Below, piece by piece: positions 1 to 6,342 of a stretch of DNA of 6,342 nucleotides (position 1 is its first letter; every line of letters begins with the position of its first letter). Source of the stretch: Tannerella sp. (GTDB taxonomy: Bacteria > Bacteroidota > Bacteroidia > Bacteroidales > Tannerellaceae); assembly GCA_031277235.1 (NCBI GenBank), contig JAITMT010000237.1:1-6342 (forward strand), given 5' to 3'. The translations under genes and the position numbers were made by a program. Below the pieces are notes generated by a model. It had not been told where the DNA came from. It saw nothing but the letters and a program-made list of their open reading frames with translations, and did no database searches.

Positions 1-59
1 TGTTGCGTACCTGACGGCACGCCAGGCGGGAGAGAAAATCCGTATTCTACCAATATCCC

Positions 60-72
60 ATCCCTACGGGAT
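60..72. repeat. ATCCC-TAC-GGGAT mini-hairpin, copy 1
   Basis: Five-base arms ATCCC and GGGAT flank a three-base TAC loop, preceded by CTACCAATATCCC (48-59). I recall similar CTACCAATAT...CCCTACGGG elements as recurrent intergenic repeats in Bacteroidales, but this is from memory and is not checked. The core CCCTACGGGA occurs again at 120-129. Confidence 0.6.
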
Positions 73-118
73 AAAAGAACGAAGAATATTTTCATGATAT
101 GCACATTTTTTACACCCC

Positions 119-130
119 ACCCTACGGGAA
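119..130. repeat. CCCTACGGGA element, copy 2
   Basis: The ten bases 120-129 are identical to 62-71 and start 58 bases after them. Here the CCC/GGG arms are intact but the flanking A-T pair is lost, so the hairpin is weaker. The repeat makes the left side of the region look like a decayed tandem or clustered array of a dispersed element. Confidence 0.5.
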
Positions 131-191
131 TAGGAAATATACCCTGCCGAGCTCAGGAGACGATGTGGTTTCTTTTTTGCGGTTTTCTTTT

Positions 192-286
192 GTCTTGAAC
201 CGGGATTTTTACAGGATTTTCAAGATTCTCAAGATTTTCAGAAATCCTGTTCATCTGGTAAATCCTGTAAAAATCATGGTTCAGAC
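192..286. repeat. 95-base imperfect palindrome built of 9-base units
   Basis: The outer arms are 197-219 (GAACC, then a GATTTTTACAGGATTT core) and 260-282. They pair over 23 positions with two mismatches, and GTCT/AGAC extend them outward (192-195 with 283-286) with T196 bulged. The interior steps in 9-base units: ACAGGATTT (211), TCAAGATTC (220), TCAAGATTT (229), then AAATCCTGT (242), TCATCTGGT (251) and AAATCCTGT (260). The unit at 211 can pair perfectly with either 242-250 or 260-268, giving two alternative hairpins. It resembles a class of dispersed GATTTTACAGGATTT-type palindromes that I recall from many bacterial genomes, though copy number cannot be judged from one window. It could serve as a transcript-end structure for the HTCS mRNA but lacks a T tract. 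Confidence 0.85.
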
Positions 287-381
287 AATCCGGTTGGCGC
301 GAAATTGTAATCCGTGCCGTTATGTATCCGGAACGCGCTGCTATTGCCGATTTTCCCGATTCAAACGTTCGCAGTAATAAT

Positions 382-3300
382 TCACTTCTCCCGCAAAAAC
401 GCCTCCCGATAGTCACTGGGGGGTATTCCGTGAATTTTTTTGAAGCATTTACTGAAATAGCGGGAGTCGTTGATACCGACCATTTCCGAAATTTCGGTGA
501 TATTATATTCTTCTGTCTGAAGCAGTTGTGCGGCTTTTTTGATGCGAATGTCGCGGATAAACTCTATCGGCGCCAATCCGGTCAGCGATTTGAGTTTTTT
601 GAAAAATACGGAGCGGCTCATTGCCAGTTCACGGGCAAGATCTTCAACCACCAATTCGCTGTTTGACAGGTTTTCGTCCATCAATCCCATTAATTTGTCC
701 ATGAATTTACGGTCTTTGGGTGAAATATTTTCGCCGTTATTTTCTGTTGTTTGAGCCTCCGTATCAATCTTTTCCGTTGAGGCGGAGAGCAGGCTTGCGA
801 GATAAATCTCCTGTAACTTGCGGCGTTGCGCAAGCAGATTTTCGACCCGCGCTTTCAGATACGCCGAACTGAACGGTTTCGTGATATAGTCGTCGGCGCC
901 ATATTCCAGACCTGCGATTTTGTCGTCCATTGCGGTCTTGGCAGTCAGGAGTATAACGGGTATATGGCTTGTAATCATATTGTTGCGAAGTTCCCGTATC
1001 ATTTTGATACCGTCCATTTCGGGCATCATCACGTCGCTGATAACGATGTCGGGCACCAAATCAATGGCTTTTGCCAATCCCGCTTTGCCGTCCGCCGTTT
1101 CTACCACACTGTACGCATCTTCAAAAATCGTTTTCAGGAAATGCCTCAGTTCGGCGTTGTCTTCCATCAGCAAAATAATTCCCTTATTACCGGCGTTTTC
1201 ATTCTCGATGGAAATTACTGTCGAAACAGTGTCATTTGTATCTTCCTCATCATCAATATCTTTTGTCTCCGATACCCCATATTCGACGTCCCTGTCAAAA
1301 TGACTGCGTCCTTTGAGAAACTCGACTCTGAACGTGGAACCTTCGCCCGTTTTGCTCTCGACCGACACTTTCCCCCGGTGCATTTCGGCGAAATCTTTCA
1401 CGAGCGACAGTCCGATGCCTGTGCTGTTGAAACCGAACACATTATGCTCGACATTGTTCTCGAAACGGATAAAAATCGAATCTTTTTTTTCCTCCGGGAT
1501 GCCACGACCCCGGTCCTGAACACCTACGGTGCACGATTTTTCCTCGTCCTGCAAAAAAACCTTAATCATTTTACCCGGTTCCGTGTATTTGAACGCATTG
1601 GAAAGCAGGTTGAACAGAATTTTGTCGAACTTGTCGGTATCGAGCCACATCATCAGGGAGTTACGTTCTGTTTCCAGAATAAAATCAATATTTTTTTCCC
1701 GTGCCAGCGTTTCAAAATTTCGCATCGTTTTTTGGATTAGTTCCACTATATCTACCTGCGAAACAGTCAGTTTCATTTTATGATGCTGAATCTTGCGGAA
1801 ATCCAGTATCTGATTGACCAGGTGCAGCATACGGTCGGAATTGCGCTGCACGGTTTCCAACTGTTCGCGCACTTTTTCGGGAAGCGCTTCGTCTTCGAGA
1901 ATATGCTCGACAGGTGCGTTAATCAGGGTGAGCGGCGTGCGCAACTCGTGCGAAATATCGGTAAAAAAGCGCAGTTTCATGTCTGCAACCTGCTGTTCGA
2001 CAGACACTTTGTGTTTGAGACGGAAAATGGTGAAAAGAATATATGCGGAAGTCAGAATAATAGCCATAATAAACAGAAAATAAAGCAGATAGGCGAAAGG
2101 TGTTTCCCAAAACGACGGTAAAACCTCAATCGGCAGCGCGCGGATATTTTCCATCCAAATACCGTCGCTGTTGGTTGATTTCACCTTGAAAACATACTTT
2201 CCTTTCGGCAGGTTGGTGTAAGTCGCAACGCGCTGATTTTCTGCATACGTCCAGTTTTCTTCAAATCCTTCGAGGATGTAGGCGTATTTAATATGCTCGG
2301 GATCAGTCATATCAAGTGCCGAATACTGGATGGAGAAAATATTTTCACGGTGTGAAAGCGTCAATTCGGATATGTCGTTGATAACATTCCGGATGACGGA
2401 TTTTGGAGCGGGATGGACTTCTTTATCCCTGATTTGCAGCCTTGTAAATACGATGGGCGGTATAAAATCTTTCGATTTCACGGAATCGGGATGGAACGAC
2501 AGAATGCCTGCCGAAGTACCGAATAAAAAGCGATTGTCGTGCAGTCGAACAACGGCGGCTTCGTTGAATCGCGAACGGTCGAACATGCTCCGTCGGTCGA
2601 AATTCTCGAACACGCCCGCGGCGGTGAAAAATTTGGAAATGCCGTTTTCGGTGCAAATCCACAAATTTCCGTCCCTGTCTTCCTGCATCGAGAGCAAAAC
2701 ATCGGACGACAATCCGTCTTTGTTCTTAAATCGCTGAAAATGAATGTTTTCGTCCTTTTCATCCTCTATAATTCTGTTCAGCCCGCCGCCGAAAGTGGCG
2801 ACGTAAATTTCATGATTTTGCATCACCGTAATCCAGTGTACATCGTTGTTGGACAGGATATTGCCGTCATTTTCCTCATGGGTATAATGCTCGAAACGGA
2901 TTTCGTCGGGGCGGTTGAAACCGGCGTCAAAGGAGAGAAGCCCGACCGTCGTGCCGACCCATATCCTGCCCGTGTCGTCGGACGTAATGAAACGGGTGCG
3001 ATAACAGCGGTCTATCGGATAGTTTTTCAGATAGTTACGGTGATTGACGAAGCGAACGTCCTTTGCTTCGCTGTCGTCCAAATAGTTGATGCCGCCGCCG
3101 AAAGTCGCCACCCAGATCCGTCCTTTTCTATCCTGATGGATGGAGTATATATCATTGTTACTCAGGCTGTAAATATCTCCGGCATTGTATTTGTAGCGTG
3201 TCAGTTTGTAGTTGGCGCCATTTTTTTCGGCTTTTATCAGACCGTCGCCTTTCGTGCCAAACCACAGGTTGCCTTTGTTGTCCTGTAAAATGCAGTAAAC

Positions 3301-4779
3301 CACGCCTTTCATAGACATTCCGGCATTCTCAACCTGCCCGGTTTCGGTCAGATAGCCTCTGTATTTTCCCGTTTTGTCGAACATGCGCAAATAACCGTCT
3401 TTCAGTCCTACCCAGAGGTTGAAATCGGCATCTTCGTAGAGTGCGCGTACTTCATTCGAGAGCGATTCGTGGCTTTTGGCGTCGGCGAGTTTTGTGATTT
3501 TGAAGGGCGAATCGTTGAAACTTATCTTTTCAAGCCCTTTGGAGTGGGTGGACATCCAGAGGTTGCCCTGCCGGTCGGAATAGGCGGAATGTATTTTGTT
3601 GGAAAAACGCCAGCCGGACGAGAGCGGATCGTTGTAAAACGGTATCAATCTGTTATTTGTGCGGTCAAAACGGGAAAAACCGCCGCCAAAGGGATGTACC
3701 CATGTGTAGCCGTTGGAATCTTCGTGTATGTGAAATGCGGGTAACGTCCGGCTGGCTCCGGCGGACTCCACGTTCAAACTTTCCTCTTTCAAAATTTTTG
3801 TAAACGGATTGAAATGCAGGATTTTACCGATTGTTTCCTGCTCAAACCACAATTCCGAAGAGCGGTCTTTATAAACGGACAAAACCGGCATTTTCGAAGC
3901 GGGCGAGTAGTGCGTAAAAGTTTCTATTATATTATTGTACGCGAAAAAACCGTCGGTCGCGGAGGTGATGACCAGTTCTTCGGGCGTGATGCAATGAACG
4001 GAAACGATGCGGGAATCCACGGGTAACTGTAACATAATGAATCGTTTATCTTTCTTTTGATAACGCCAGACTCTGCCCCGGTCGGAGCAAAAATAGATTT
4101 CGTCCGCATTTTCGACAGCCGAATAGAAGCGTTGCAGATTCGGCAAACTGTTGCTTTCTTCCGCGAAAAAATATTCCATGCTGCCGGTGTGCGGCTTGAC
4201 AACCCCCAAACCATTGTTCCCAAGCACCCACTCGTTGCCTTCCATATCCGTAAAAATTTGATTTACAGAACGTGCCGGAATGAAATCTCCGGTTGTTTTG
4301 AAATATTGTGTTTTTACGGAAAAATTTGCCGTGTCGGTCGTAATCCGCAGGGAGCCGTTATTTTCGGTTAATAACCAGACTGTTCCGTTGGGTTGAATTT
4401 TGATGGACGTGATATTGACGTCGTCCTCCGAATCGGGGATTTTGATAAACTGTTCGGTCGAAGGGTCGAATCGCTGCACGCGGTCGTCGTAGGAGAGCAG
4501 CCACAGGAAACCGTACCGGTCTTCGTTGATATAATTGATGCGGTTGTGCGACAGTCCGATATCCGTGTTTGCCTTGTAAATCTTGAAGTTATAGCCGTCG
4601 AACTTGTTCAGCCCGTCCCACGATGCAAACCACAAAAATCCATTCCGGTCCTGCACAATACTCATAATCGTATTTTGAGATAATCCGTTTTCGGCAGAAT
4701 AATGCGTGAACGAACAGTCAAACTGAGATTTGCATATCGTTGATATACAGAGAACTATGCAGAGAAGAAAGGATTTCAT
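382..4779 (-). CDS. Hybrid two-component system sensor/regulator (HTCS), complete, 1465 aa
   Basis: One-protein sensor, kinase and transcription factor spanning the inner membrane. Residues 1 to about 19 form a signal peptide (MKSF start, hydrophobic core, K17-S-Q). Residues about 20-800 carry some 14-16 propeller repeats of the form D-x-x-G-x-[LIV]-W-[FVI] followed by G-[LIG]-x-x-[FI], as expected for two seven-bladed ligand-sensing propellers. A Y_Y_Y-type domain follows (about 820-885), then a membrane helix (about 895-919). HisKA has its H box at 938-949 with phospho-acceptor His944. The ATPase domain shows N box Asn1061, G1 box D1089-R-G-R-G and G2 box G1121-I-G-L. After an acidic linker (about 1158-1200) comes a receiver with E1206/D1207, phospho-acceptor Asp1249, T1279 and K1301. 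An AraC-type helix-turn-helix ends the protein (about 1377-1460). All catalytic residues are present, so it should be active. By family knowledge, HTCSs bind oligosaccharides and activate polysaccharide-utilisation genes; the ligand here cannot be read from sequence. The start is chosen because the signal peptide begins at this ATG. dnaB lies 72 bases upstream on the same strand. Confidence 0.96.
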   Translation of the reverse strand: MKSFLLCIVLCISTICKSQFDCSFTHYSAENGLSQNTIMSIVQDRNGFLWFASWDGLNKFDGYNFKIYKANTDIGLSHNRINYINEDRYGFLWLLSYDDRVQRFDPSTEQFIKIPDSEDDVNITSIKIQPNGTVWLLTENNGSLRITTDTANFSVKTQYFKTTGDFIPARSVNQIFTDMEGNEWVLGNNGLGVVKPHTGSMEYFFAEESNSLPNLQRFYSAVENADEIYFCSDRGRVWRYQKKDKRFIMLQLPVDSRIVSVHCITPEELVITSATDGFFAYNNIIETFTHYSPASKMPVLSVYKDRSSELWFEQETIGKILHFNPFTKILKEESLNVESAGASRTLPAFHIHEDSNGYTWVHPFGGGFSRFDRTNNRLIPFYNDPLSSGWRFSNKIHSAYSDRQGNLWMSTHSKGLEKISFNDSPFKITKLADAKSHESLSNEVRALYEDADFNLWVGLKDGYLRMFDKTGKYRGYLTETGQVENAGMSMKGVVYCILQDNKGNLWFGTKGDGLIKAEKNGANYKLTRYKYNAGDIYSLSNNDIYSIHQDRKGRIWVATFGGGINYLDDSEAKDVRFVNHRNYLKNYPIDRCYRTRFITSDDTGRIWVGTTVGLLSFDAGFNRPDEIRFEHYTHEENDGNILSNNDVHWITVMQNHEIYVATFGGGLNRIIEDEKDENIHFQRFKNKDGLSSDVLLSMQEDRDGNLWICTENGISKFFTAAGVFENFDRRSMFDRSRFNEAAVVRLHDNRFLFGTSAGILSFHPDSVKSKDFIPPIVFTRLQIRDKEVHPAPKSVIRNVINDISELTLSHRENIFSIQYSALDMTDPEHIKYAYILEGFEENWTYAENQRVATYTNLPKGKYVFKVKSTNSDGIWMENIRALPIEVLPSFWETPFAYLLYFLFIMAIILTSAYILFTIFRLKHKVSVEQQVADMKLRFFTDISHELRTPLTLINAPVEHILEDEALPEKVREQLETVQRNSDRMLHLVNQILDFRKIQHHKMKLTVSQVDIVELIQKTMRNFETLAREKNIDFILETERNSLMMWLDTDKFDKILFNLLSNAFKYTEPGKMIKVFLQDEEKSCTVGVQDRGRGIPEEKKDSIFIRFENNVEHNVFGFNSTGIGLSLVKDFAEMHRGKVSVESKTGEGSTFRVEFLKGRSHFDRDVEYGVSETKDIDDEEDTNDTVSTVISIENENAGNKGIILLMEDNAELRHFLKTIFEDAYSVVETADGKAGLAKAIDLVPDIVISDVMMPEMDGIKMIRELRNNMITSHIPVILLTAKTAMDDKIAGLEYGADDYITKPFSSAYLKARVENLLAQRRKLQEIYLASLLSASTEKIDTEAQTTENNGENISPKDRKFMDKLMGLMDENLSNSELVVEDLARELAMSRSVFFKKLKSLTGLAPIEFIRDIRIKKAAQLLQTEEYNITEISEMVGINDSRYFSKCFKKIHGIPPSDYREAFLREK

Positions 4780-4800
4780 TTTTTCAGGAATTGATAATGT

Positions 4801-4829
4801 TGTATAATGCCCTACCGGAACGCCGTCAA
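4801..4829 (-). promoter_or_regulatory. Possible promoter for the HTCS gene
   Basis: On the minus strand, TTGACG (4829-4824) is followed after exactly 17 bases by TATACA (4806-4801), giving an expected transcription start near 4794 and a leader of about 15 bases. The match to the classic sigma-70 consensus is 5/6 and 4/6. Bacteroidota housekeeping promoters instead use TTTG near -33 and TAnnTTTG near -7; here the TTTTTTG run fits the first element but the second is only a weak match. The location just upstream of the start supports the call, but the organism's consensus does not fully. Confidence 0.35.
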
Positions 4830-4845
4830 AAAATGTTGTTCCGGT
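4814..4845. repeat. 8-bp perfect inverted repeat over the HTCS promoter region
   Basis: ACCGGAAC (4814-4821) and GTTCCGGT (4838-4845) are exact reverse complements separated by 16 bases. One arm lies in the spacer of the putative promoter and the other just upstream of its -35 element. Arm centres are 24 bases apart, a little over two helical turns, which would suit a dimeric regulator. In RNA it could form a GC-rich stem with a 16-base loop. Neither strand has a T tract after the stem, so it is not a standard terminator. A regulatory role is inference; the dyad itself is directly seen. Confidence 0.5.
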
Positions 4846-4851
4846 GGTTCA

Positions 4852-6342
4852 TCAGAACGGCATCTCCTCCTTTTGCCGGACAAAATCGTTGTTGGCGGCA
4901 ATGGGCGCGTATTCCTCGTTGCTTGCATTCATTTTGGAGTTATATTCGCGGCTGTACTTGTTTTCGTTGATGTTTTCAAAACGCACGAAATCTTTCTTGA
5001 ACGACAGCCACAAATCACCGACAGCGCCGTTACGATGCTTTGCCACAATGATTTCCGCCAGCCCCGTCAAGTCTTGCCCGTCCTGCGTTTCCCGGATTCC
5101 GTAGTATTCGGGACGGTGGATGAAGCACACCATGTCGGCGTCCTGTTCGATGGCGCCCGACTCGCGCAGGTCGGCTAACTGCGGTCGTTTTCCCTCCGCT
5201 CCCGAGCGCGTTTCGACGCCGCGGTTCAACTGCGACAGCGCGATGATGGGAATATTCAACTCTTTCGCCAGCCCCTTGAGCGAGCGCGAAACCATGCTGA
5301 CCTCCTGTTCGCGGCTGCCGAACGACATTCCGCTGGCGTTCATCAATTGCAGATAGTCAATGATGATACACTGAATCCCGTGCTCCCTGACCAGACGGCG
5401 CGCTTTGGTACGCAGTTCAAAGACCGACAGGCTCGGCGTGTCGTCCACAAATATCGGAGCGTCAAACAGTTCGTTCAGTTTGATGTCCAACTGTTCCCAT
5501 TCGTACTGTTCGAGCCGTCCGCTTTTAATCTTGTCGCCCTGAATTTCGCAAACATTTGTAATCAAGCGGTTTACAAGTTGCACGTTGCTCATTTCCAGCG
5601 AAAAAATGGCGACCGGAATTTTGAAATTGACCGCCATGTTTTTTGCCATCGAAAGGACAAAAGCCGTTTTTCCCATCGCGGGACGCGCGGCAATAATCAC
5701 CAAATCGGAGTTTTGCCAGCCCGACGTAATCTTGTCCAATTCAAGAAAACCGCTGCTCAACCCGCTCAGTCCCTCTTTTCGCTGCGCCGCTTTCTGGATG
5801 GCGTTGAGCGCTTCCTTGATGATGGGATTGATTTGCGTGGCGTCTTTTTTGATGTTTTGCTGCGAGATTTCAAACAGTCTGGCTTCGGCTTCCTGCATCA
5901 AATCTTCGACGTCAATCGTATCGTCAAACGCCTCACTCTGAATCAGTCCCGAGAAATGAATCAGTTCGCGGGCGATGTATTTTTGGGCGATGATTTTGGA
6001 GTGAAATTCGAGATGCACGGTGCTTGCCACGTTGGTGGTCAGTTCCGAAATGTAAGACAGACCGCCCGCTTCCTGCAGCGTGTTGTTGCGTTTCAACTGT
6101 TCGCTGACAGTGAGCATGTCTATCGGGCGAAGACTGACGGCTAAATCAACGATTGCCTTGAAAATCAGTTCATTCCGTTTGTCGTAGAAACATTCGGGAC
6201 GTAGGGTCTCGCTGATTTCCGAATAGGCGTCCTTTTCGAGCATCAGCGCTCCAAGTACCACTTTTTCAAGCTCCAACGCTTGCGGCTGTATTTTACCCGT
6301 CTCGGGTATAACGATGGTTTCTACCTTTTTCTTGATGTTTTT
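4852..6342 (-). CDS. dnaB: Replicative DNA helicase DnaB, 5'-partial (496 residues visible)
   Basis: Hexameric ATP-driven helicase that unwinds DNA ahead of the replication fork and contacts primase. The frame stays open to the right edge with no ATG beyond the internal TTG at 6276. The residues upstream of that TTG (IPETGKIQPQA) match the usual DnaB lead-in, so the true start lies outside the window; probably only a few to a few tens of residues are missing. Counting from the first visible codon: the DnaB N-terminal domain spans about 20-125 (LGALMLEKDAY), a linker helix precedes residue 195, and the RecA-like motor spans about 195-460. The motor has Walker A A-R-P-A-M-G-K225-T, catalytic Glu250 in FSLEM, Walker B IIIDYLQL with Asp329, the SQLNRG motif, the DLRESGAIEQDAD motif and a late KHRNG motif. 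No intein interrupts the ATPase motifs. The tail after about 460 is polar and ends KEEMPF. The family call is very secure; the start is unknown. Confidence 0.97.
   Translation of the reverse strand, partial: KNIKKKVETIVIPETGKIQPQALELEKVVLGALMLEKDAYSEISETLRPECFYDKRNELIFKAIVDLAVSLRPIDMLTVSEQLKRNNTLQEAGGLSYISELTTNVASTVHLEFHSKIIAQKYIARELIHFSGLIQSEAFDDTIDVEDLMQEAEARLFEISQQNIKKDATQINPIIKEALNAIQKAAQRKEGLSGLSSGFLELDKITSGWQNSDLVIIAARPAMGKTAFVLSMAKNMAVNFKIPVAIFSLEMSNVQLVNRLITNVCEIQGDKIKSGRLEQYEWEQLDIKLNELFDAPIFVDDTPSLSVFELRTKARRLVREHGIQCIIIDYLQLMNASGMSFGSREQEVSMVSRSLKGLAKELNIPIIALSQLNRGVETRSGAEGKRPQLADLRESGAIEQDADMVCFIHRPEYYGIRETQDGQDLTGLAEIIVAKHRNGAVGDLWLSFKKDFVRFENINENKYSREYNSKMNASNEEYAPIAANNDFVRQKEEMPF

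Larger units (their letters stand above)
1..381. other. Gene-free, repeat-rich region downstream of the HTCS gene
   Basis: No credible coding sequence is present. Two open frames pass through it (99-377 plus, 153-416 minus), but they are low-complexity, lack homology that I recognise, lie over repeats, and the minus one overlaps the HTCS 3' end. The region holds two CCCTACGGGA elements on its left side and a 95-base palindrome in the middle. Between the HTCS stop and that palindrome (287-381) I see no stem followed by a T tract, so no classic terminator. The nature of the gene to the left is unknown because the window ends. Confidence 0.75.
4780..4851 (-). other. Intergenic gap between dnaB and the HTCS gene
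   Basis: This 72-base spacer separates the dnaB stop from the HTCS start. The last bases before the HTCS ATG, read on the minus strand, are CCTGAAAAA. There is no GGAGG-like ribosome-binding site, as is common in Bacteroidota, where A-rich leaders suffice. I see no intrinsic terminator for dnaB: the only stem-loop has its T run inside the loop rather than after the stem, so read-through into the HTCS gene is possible. Confidence 0.8.

Noticed and set aside
192..286. CRISPR array suggested by the spaced AAATCCTGT repeats
   Set aside because: The units are 9 bases, nearly contiguous and arranged as a palindrome, with no unique spacers and no cas genes.
826..1740. Long plus-strand open frame (304 codons) opposite the HTCS kinase and receiver region
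   Set aside because: It is entirely antisense to a gene with complete, well-recognised domains, and its translation shows no domain that I recognise. The same holds for 2539-3288 and the other plus-strand frames in the gene.
4722..4779. Possible lipoprotein signal (Cys16 in STICKSQ) at the HTCS N-terminus
   Set aside because: The residues before the Cys (S-T-I) do not fit a lipobox well, and the HTCS family is anchored by its transmembrane helix; an ordinary signal peptide is more likely.
4814..4845. Intrinsic terminator for dnaB
   Set aside because: The stem is GC-rich, but the T run lies in the loop on the minus strand and no T tract follows the stem.
4826..4852. Eight-codon mini-ORF (MNHRNNIF) whose ATG overlaps the dnaB stop as TGATG
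   Set aside because: It is too short to judge, it ends within the putative -35 element, and the AAGGAGG upstream of it lies inside dnaB at too great a distance. Chance is the simplest explanation.
5347..6144. Plus-strand open frame (265 codons) opposite dnaB
   Set aside because: It is a shadow of the highly conserved dnaB coding sequence; no recognisable motif or start context.
6274..6276. TTG as the start codon of dnaB
   Set aside because: The frame stays open upstream to the window edge, and the upstream residues match the usual DnaB lead-in, so the gene is simply cut by the window.

Overview
The window looks like Bacteroidota (most likely Bacteroidales) chromosome. Three things point there: a hybrid two-component system (HTCS) with the periplasmic propeller / histidine kinase / receiver / AraC layout typical of that phylum; a DnaB whose N-terminal region reads like Bacteroidetes DnaB; and an A-rich, Shine-Dalgarno-poor leader before the HTCS start. 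Both genes lie on the minus strand and together fill about 93% of the window.

Layout, left to right on the + strand. Positions 1-381 have no credible gene. They hold two small CCCTACGGGA repeats, one of them a clear hairpin, and a 95-base imperfect palindrome (192-286) built from units of about 9 bases. Positions 382-4779 (minus) encode a 1465-residue HTCS sensor/regulator. Positions 4780-4851 are a 72-base gap with an 8-bp perfect inverted repeat that overlaps a promoter-like -35/-10 pair facing the HTCS. Positions 4852-6342 (minus) encode the replicative helicase DnaB, whose 5' end runs off the right edge.

Transcription runs from dnaB towards the HTCS. The two products have unrelated jobs: DnaB unwinds DNA at the fork, while the HTCS senses a periplasmic ligand and switches on target genes. 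Nothing here suggests a joint pathway. No SusC/SusD pair, glycoside hydrolase or other polysaccharide-utilisation gene is visible, so the HTCS target must lie outside the window or elsewhere in the genome.

I found no convincing new multi-gene system. The most noteworthy signals are the nested 9-base-unit palindrome, the dyad over the putative HTCS promoter, the placement of an HTCS beside a replication gene, and an SSB-tip-like C-terminus on DnaB.
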